Assembly: GCA_902581585.1 (NCBI GenBank)
Contig: CACHPB010000002.1
Coordinates: forward strand, 1 to 64,000
DNA length: 64,000 bases
Direction of reading: 5' to 3'
From: an uncultured Pelagibacteraceae bacterium
Lineage (GTDB): Bacteria > Pseudomonadota > Alphaproteobacteria > Pelagibacterales > Pelagibacteraceae
The stretch's first letter is position 1. Each line of letters opens with the position of its first letter. The translations under genes and the position numbers were made by a program. The notes beneath the pieces are model-generated. The model was given only the letters and a program-made list of their open reading frames with translations, was not told where the DNA came from and did not search any database. Positions 60,054-64,000 of the stretch are shown here, in pieces.

Positions 60054-62729
60054 ATGAAGCCTGGAAATCAAAATTCGTTCAATTCGCTAAAAGAACTAAA
60101 TATAAATGGAAAAAATTATTCTATTTTTTCTTTAAAAGAAGCTGAAAAAAATGGCTTAGAGGGCATTAACAAATTACCAAAATCAATTAAAGTTTTACTT
60201 GAGAATCTTTTAAGATATGAAGACAATATTACTGTAAATAAACAACAAATATTATCAATTAAAGATTGGTTAAATATAAAAAAATCAAAAACTGAAATTG
60301 CATATAGACCTGCAAGAGTTCTTTTACAAGACTATACAGGTATACCAGCTGTTGCTGACCTTGCCGCGATGAGAGATACAGTCAAAGAAAAAAATAAGGA
60401 TCCAAATAAAATTAATCCACTTTCTTCAGTAGATTTGGTTATTGATCATTCTGTTCAAGTGGATAAATTTGCAACAAAGAATTCATTAAAAGAAAATGTT
60501 GATATCGAATTTGATAGAAACTTTGAAAGATATTCATTTTTAAAGTGGGGACAACAAGCGTTTGATAATTTTAGAATTGTTCCTCCCGGAACTGGAATTT
60601 GCCATCAAGTAAATTTAGAATATTTATCAAAAGTAGTATGGAATGAAAGGTTTGAAGAAAAAGAATATTTGTTTCCTGATACACTAGTTGGTACTGACAG
60701 TCATACAACAATGGTTAATGGTTTATCAGTACTTGGGTGGGGAGTGGGAGGAATTGAGGCAGAAGCAGGTATGCTAGGTCAACCAATATCTATGTTGATA
60801 CCAGAGGTCATCGGATTTGAAATGAAAAATAAACTTCCTGAAGGGACAACTGCAACTGACCTTGTGTTAACAGTTGTAAAAATGCTAAGAGACAAGGGCG
60901 TTGTTGGAAAATTTGTAGAATTTTATGGTGAAGGACTTAAAAATTTAACACTGGCAGATAGAGCAACTATTGCGAACATGGCTCCTGAATATGGAGCAAC
61001 ATGCGGATTCTTCCCAATAGATGAGGAAACTTTAAAATACTTAGAATTTTCTGGAAGATCAAAAGAAAATATTCAGATTGTAGAACAATATGCAAAAGAA
61101 CAAAACTTATGGGCTAGTGATGATATTGTATTTACCGATACTTTGTCTTTAGATATGTCTACAGTAGTCCCTACAATTTCTGGACCAAAAAGACCACAAG
61201 ATAAAGTTTTTCTAACAGATGCATCTAAAAATTTTATTAAAGTCTTTGAAGATGTGTGTAAAAAAACGGAGCCTACTATTGCTAAAGTTGAAAAAGCTGA
61301 TTTTGAAATTAAAGATGGCGATATATTAATTGCAGCCATTACTTCATGTACAAATACTTCAAATCCTAATGTGTTAATTGGTGCAGGACTATTAGCTAAA
61401 AATGCAATAAATAAAGGATTAACAGTTAAACCATGGGTAAAAACTTCATTAGCTCCTGGATCACAAGTGGTTACAGACTACTTAAACAAAGCTGGTTTAA
61501 GTAAATATTTAGATAAATTAGGCTTTAACTTAGTTGGTTACGGATGCACCACTTGTATTGGTAACTCGGGACCTCTACCAGATAATATTACTGATGCAGT
61601 TAAAGAAAATAATTTATATGCAGTATCAGTTTTATCTGGCAATAGAAATTTTGAAGGTAGAATTTCACCACTGGTTAAAGCAAACTATCTTGCTTCTCCA
61701 CCTTTAGTAGTGGCTTATGCAATTGCTGGATCAATGAGAATGGATTTATACAAAGATCCTCTAGGTAGAGATAGCGATGGTAAAGAAGTTTACTTAAAAG
61801 ATATTTGGCCAACAAATAAAGAAATAGAGGATACTCTTATTAAGTCTTTAAACCCTGAAATGTTTGTAAAGAGATACTCAAACGTTTCTAAGGGACCAGA
61901 GCAATGGCAAAAAATTAAAGTTGATAAAGGTAGCATTTACAATTGGGAAGAAAACTCAACTTATGTAAAAAAACCGCCATTTTTTGAAAATTTGCCGGAT
62001 GAACCTGAAGGTTTTAAAGCTATAACTGATGCAAGACCTTTATTAATATTAGGGGATATGGTTACCACAGATCATATATCTCCTGCGGGAACCATACAAA
62101 AAGAAAGTCCAACAGGAAATTATTTTATGAAGCACCAAATTTTGCCAAAAGATTATAATTCCTATGGGTCAAGAAGAGGCAATCATGAGGTAATGATGAG
62201 AGGGACATTTGCTAATATAAGAATCAAAAATGAAATGGCTCCTGGAACAGAAGGTGGTTTTACAAAATTATATCCTGAAGAAAAAGTTGTGCCTATCTAT
62301 GACGCAGTAGTAGAATATAAAAAAAGAGGGGTTGATTTAGTTGTGTTTGGAGGAAAAGAGTACGGAACTGGTTCCTCAAGAGATTGGGCAGCAAAAGGTA
62401 CAAAATTATTGGGTATTAAGGCTGTAATTGCAGAGAGTTTTGAGAGAATTCATAGATCAAACCTCATTGGAATGGGAGTTTTGCCCTTACAATTTATTGA
62501 TAATATGAATAGACAGAATCTAAAATTAAAGGGCTCGGAGCTAATTTCAATATTAGGTCTAGAAAAAGGTATAAACCCAGGCGATAACTTAGAAGTAGAA
62601 ATTAAATACTCTACAGGTGACATCAAAAAAATAAAAACGTTATGCAGAATAGATACTAAAAATGAGTTAGAATACTATAAGAACGGTGGTATCTTACAGT
62701 ATGTTCTGAGGAATATGATAAATGGATGA
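60054..62729 (+). CDS. acnA: Aconitate hydratase AcnA
   Basis: The 891-residue protein is a full-length AcnA. The three cluster cysteines are C432 (TSCTNTSNP) and C498 and C501 (GCTTCIGNSGP). The DSHTTMVNG and GRDSDGKEVYLKDIWP blocks and the C-terminal swivel domain with GKEYGTGSSRDWAAKG are present. It isomerises citrate to isocitrate in the TCA cycle using a 4Fe-4S cluster. The stop overlaps the start of the YfgM-like gene by 8 bp. It belongs to the housekeeping block at the right edge. Confidence 0.95.
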   Translation: MKPGNQNSFNSLKELNINGKNYSIFSLKEAEKNGLEGINKLPKSIKVLLENLLRYEDNITVNKQQILSIKDWLNIKKSKTEIAYRPARVLLQDYTGIPAVADLAAMRDTVKEKNKDPNKINPLSSVDLVIDHSVQVDKFATKNSLKENVDIEFDRNFERYSFLKWGQQAFDNFRIVPPGTGICHQVNLEYLSKVVWNERFEEKEYLFPDTLVGTDSHTTMVNGLSVLGWGVGGIEAEAGMLGQPISMLIPEVIGFEMKNKLPEGTTATDLVLTVVKMLRDKGVVGKFVEFYGEGLKNLTLADRATIANMAPEYGATCGFFPIDEETLKYLEFSGRSKENIQIVEQYAKEQNLWASDDIVFTDTLSLDMSTVVPTISGPKRPQDKVFLTDASKNFIKVFEDVCKKTEPTIAKVEKADFEIKDGDILIAAITSCTNTSNPNVLIGAGLLAKNAINKGLTVKPWVKTSLAPGSQVVTDYLNKAGLSKYLDKLGFNLVGYGCTTCIGNSGPLPDNITDAVKENNLYAVSVLSGNRNFEGRISPLVKANYLASPPLVVAYAIAGSMRMDLYKDPLGRDSDGKEVYLKDIWPTNKEIEDTLIKSLNPEMFVKRYSNVSKGPEQWQKIKVDKGSIYNWEENSTYVKKPPFFENLPDEPEGFKAITDARPLLILGDMVTTDHISPAGTIQKESPTGNYFMKHQILPKDYNSYGSRRGNHEVMMRGTFANIRIKNEMAPGTEGGFTKLYPEEKVVPIYDAVVEYKKRGVDLVVFGGKEYGTGSSRDWAAKGTKLLGIKAVIAESFERIHRSNLIGMGVLPLQFIDNMNRQNLKLKGSELISILGLEKGINPGDNLEVEIKYSTGDIKKIKTLCRIDTKNELEYYKNGGILQYVLRNMING

Positions 62730-63363
62730 AGAAATAGAAATTATTAATAGAAATACAAGAATAGATAAAATAAAAAACTTCTTAATTTTAAAAAAAAAAC
62801 AAATAATTATTTTATTATTAATTATTTTTTTAGTATTGATAAGTTTTTTTGGGTATCAAGAATTTAAAATAAGAAATAAAGAAAAGTTAGCAAATAAATT
62901 TAATAAAATTGTAACAAATTTTGAGAGTGGGCAAAAAGATATAAATACTAGTTTAGTTGAAATAATAAATGCTAAAGACAAAACTTATTCACCTTTAGCT
63001 TTCTTTTTTTTAATGGATAATGATCTAATATCATCAATTGATGAAATTAATTCATATTTTGATCTACTTATTAATGAAGTGCCTTTAGAAAAAGAGATTA
63101 AAAACTTAACTATTTATAAAAAAGGATTATATAATTCTGATTTTACTCAAGAAAATGAATTATTAAGTATTCTTAATCCAATAATAAAATCAGAAAGTAT
63201 GTGGAAACCTCAAGCCTTATATTTAATGGCAGAGTATTATTTATCAAAAAATCAAAAACAAAAGTCTAAAGAATTTTTTAATCAGATAATAGAAATTGAA
63301 AATATTAGTCCAAAAATAAAATTAGAAGTTCAAAAAAGATTACTTTCAGATTTCAGTGAATAA
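62722..63363 (+). CDS. YfgM-like membrane-anchored TPR protein
   Basis: The 213-residue protein has one helix (about 30-48, IIILLLIIFLVLISFFGY), then a TPR-like helical domain. The ending ALYLMAEYYLSKNQKQKSKEFFNQII is a TPR repeat. YfgM is an ancillary SecYEG subunit often encoded immediately before BamB, as here: the stop overlaps the next GTG start by 8 bp. Sequence conservation in the repeats is low, so the assignment leans on position and topology. Confidence 0.75.
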   Translation: MDEEIEIINRNTRIDKIKNFLILKKKQIIILLLIIFLVLISFFGYQEFKIRNKEKLANKFNKIVTNFESGQKDINTSLVEIINAKDKTYSPLAFFFLMDNDLISSIDEINSYFDLLINEVPLEKEIKNLTIYKKGLYNSDFTQENELLSILNPIIKSESMWKPQALYLMAEYYLSKNQKQKSKEFFNQIIEIENISPKIKLEVQKRLLSDFSE

Positions 63364-64000
63364 AGCTATTAAATATATAATAATTTTATTTTTTCTATCA
63401 AATTGCAGTTTTTCCAACAAAAATAAAGTTAAAGATGAAAATCAAATAGATATTTTTAAAAAAATTCAACCAATTAAAAAAGAGTTTAATCAACAACTTA
63501 AAATAAAAAAGTTTAGTTTATTTAAACAAAAATCTTTTATTAATAATAACACTAATAATAATGGAAATGTTGATTTTACGACAAATTTTAAAAAAATTTC
63601 AAATTATAAAATAACTAAAATAAAAAAATTCAATTCAAATCAGCCTGAATTATTTTTTACAAATGATGAAAACATAATATTCTTTAATGGAAAAGGTACT
63701 ATTTTCAAACTAAGTAGTGATCTTAAGGAAATATGGAAGATTAATAATTATAATAAAAAAGAAAAGAAGCTTAATCCAATTTTGTATTTTGCTCAAATTG
63801 ATAAGAAACTTATTATTAATGACAACTTATCAAAAATGTATTCAATAAATTTGGATGATGGAAAAGTTATTTGGTCAAAATATGGCTCATCATCGTTCAA
63901 TTCTAATATTAAAGTTTTTAATGATAAATTTTTAACAGTAGACTTTGATAATGTAATTAGAGCAATCTCTTCAAAAGATGGTAAAGAGATATGGAATTTC
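63356..64000 (+). CDS. bamB: BamB outer-membrane assembly lipoprotein, 3' partial
   Basis: The gene runs off the right edge after 215 codons. I take the GTG at 63356 as start: it overlaps the preceding stop and puts a lipoprotein signal (YIIILFFLSNC, lipobox Cys at about residue 16) at the N-terminus. Then come beta-propeller blades with PQQ-type repeats, for example MYSINLDDGKVIWSKYG and IRAISSKDGKEIWNF. BamB is a lipoprotein of the BAM complex that inserts outer-membrane proteins. Its place after a YfgM-like gene is the usual one. Confidence 0.82.
   Translation, partial: MNKAIKYIIILFFLSNCSFSNKNKVKDENQIDIFKKIQPIKKEFNQQLKIKKFSLFKQKSFINNNTNNNGNVDFTTNFKKISNYKITKIKKFNSNQPELFFTNDENIIFFNGKGTIFKLSSDLKEIWKINNYNKKEKKLNPILYFAQIDKKLIINDNLSKMYSINLDDGKVIWSKYGSSSFNSNIKVFNDKFLTVDFDNVIRAISSKDGKEIWNF

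Noticed and set aside
1-64000. Mobile elements, CRISPR, tRNA or rRNA genes
   Set aside because: No transposase, integrase, spaced direct repeats or cloverleaf sequence was seen in the intergenic gaps, which are mostly under 120 bp. A covariance-model search would be needed to exclude small RNAs.

Overview
The window is AT-rich, very densely coded DNA with short or absent intergenic gaps, many 1-8 bp gene overlaps, numerous ABC importers with periplasmic binding proteins, and many genes for oxidising or demethylating small osmolytes. The gene content, codon bias towards A/T and the DmdA-like protein all suggest a marine alphaproteobacterium of the SAR11 (Pelagibacter) type. That placement is inference from content, not from a marker-gene tree. 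I see no tRNA, rRNA, CRISPR array, transposase, integrase or phage gene.

Layout. (1) 2-667: the end of a CpoB (Tol-Pal) gene fused in frame to a TolA C-terminal domain. (2) 668-16455: an osmolyte block. A minus-strand operon (class II aldolase, CitE-like lyase, betainyl-CoA thioesterase, TauD-like dioxygenase, GMC oxidoreductase, DMT permease, IPNS-like oxygenase) is divergent from a plus-strand run (CdhC, CdhA, flavin monooxygenase, alpha/beta hydrolase). After these come an SDR, a second 2OG oxygenase, a betaine ATPase, a gamma-butyrobetaine dioxygenase and a betaine binding protein. Together CdhA, CdhC, CdhB and the gamma-butyrobetaine dioxygenase outline a route from gamma-butyrobetaine and carnitine to glycine betaine. 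(3) 16545-19788: the fused betaine permease and a second ATPase. (4) 19781-31480: mixed catabolic genes, including an iron alcohol dehydrogenase, an amidase, two homocysteine S-methyltransferases, MsrA, an aldehyde dehydrogenase, a 3-hydroxyisobutyrate dehydrogenase-like protein and three more DMT permeases.

(5) 31541-37982: an EutA/DoeA ectoine-degradation pair followed by a Pot-type ABC importer, with a clear intrinsic terminator between the binding-protein gene and its permeases. (6) 37984-45463: a tight seven-gene minus-strand operon (GcvT-like protein, peptidase-E-like protein, alpha-hydroxy-acid oxidase, ThDP enzyme, transthyretin/HIUase-like protein, DmdA-like demethylase, thiolase). 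It is divergent from (7) 45580-51028, a peptide-type ABC importer. The operon and importer are the best candidate here for an undescribed pathway, probably for a methylated sulfonium or amine compound.

(8) 51082-55439: BioY, a FadB-like bifunctional protein, a tiny membrane protein, a cyclophilin, and a metallopeptidase gene broken by a frameshift. (9) 55492-64000: a guanidino-compound hydrolase with an aldehyde dehydrogenase, an ArgE-like deacylase, CsaA, LysE, aconitase AcnA, a YfgM-like protein and the start of BamB. The last three look like core housekeeping genes. The long stretch between the Tol-Pal end and the AcnA-BamB end therefore looks like a metabolic accessory region set between core genes.
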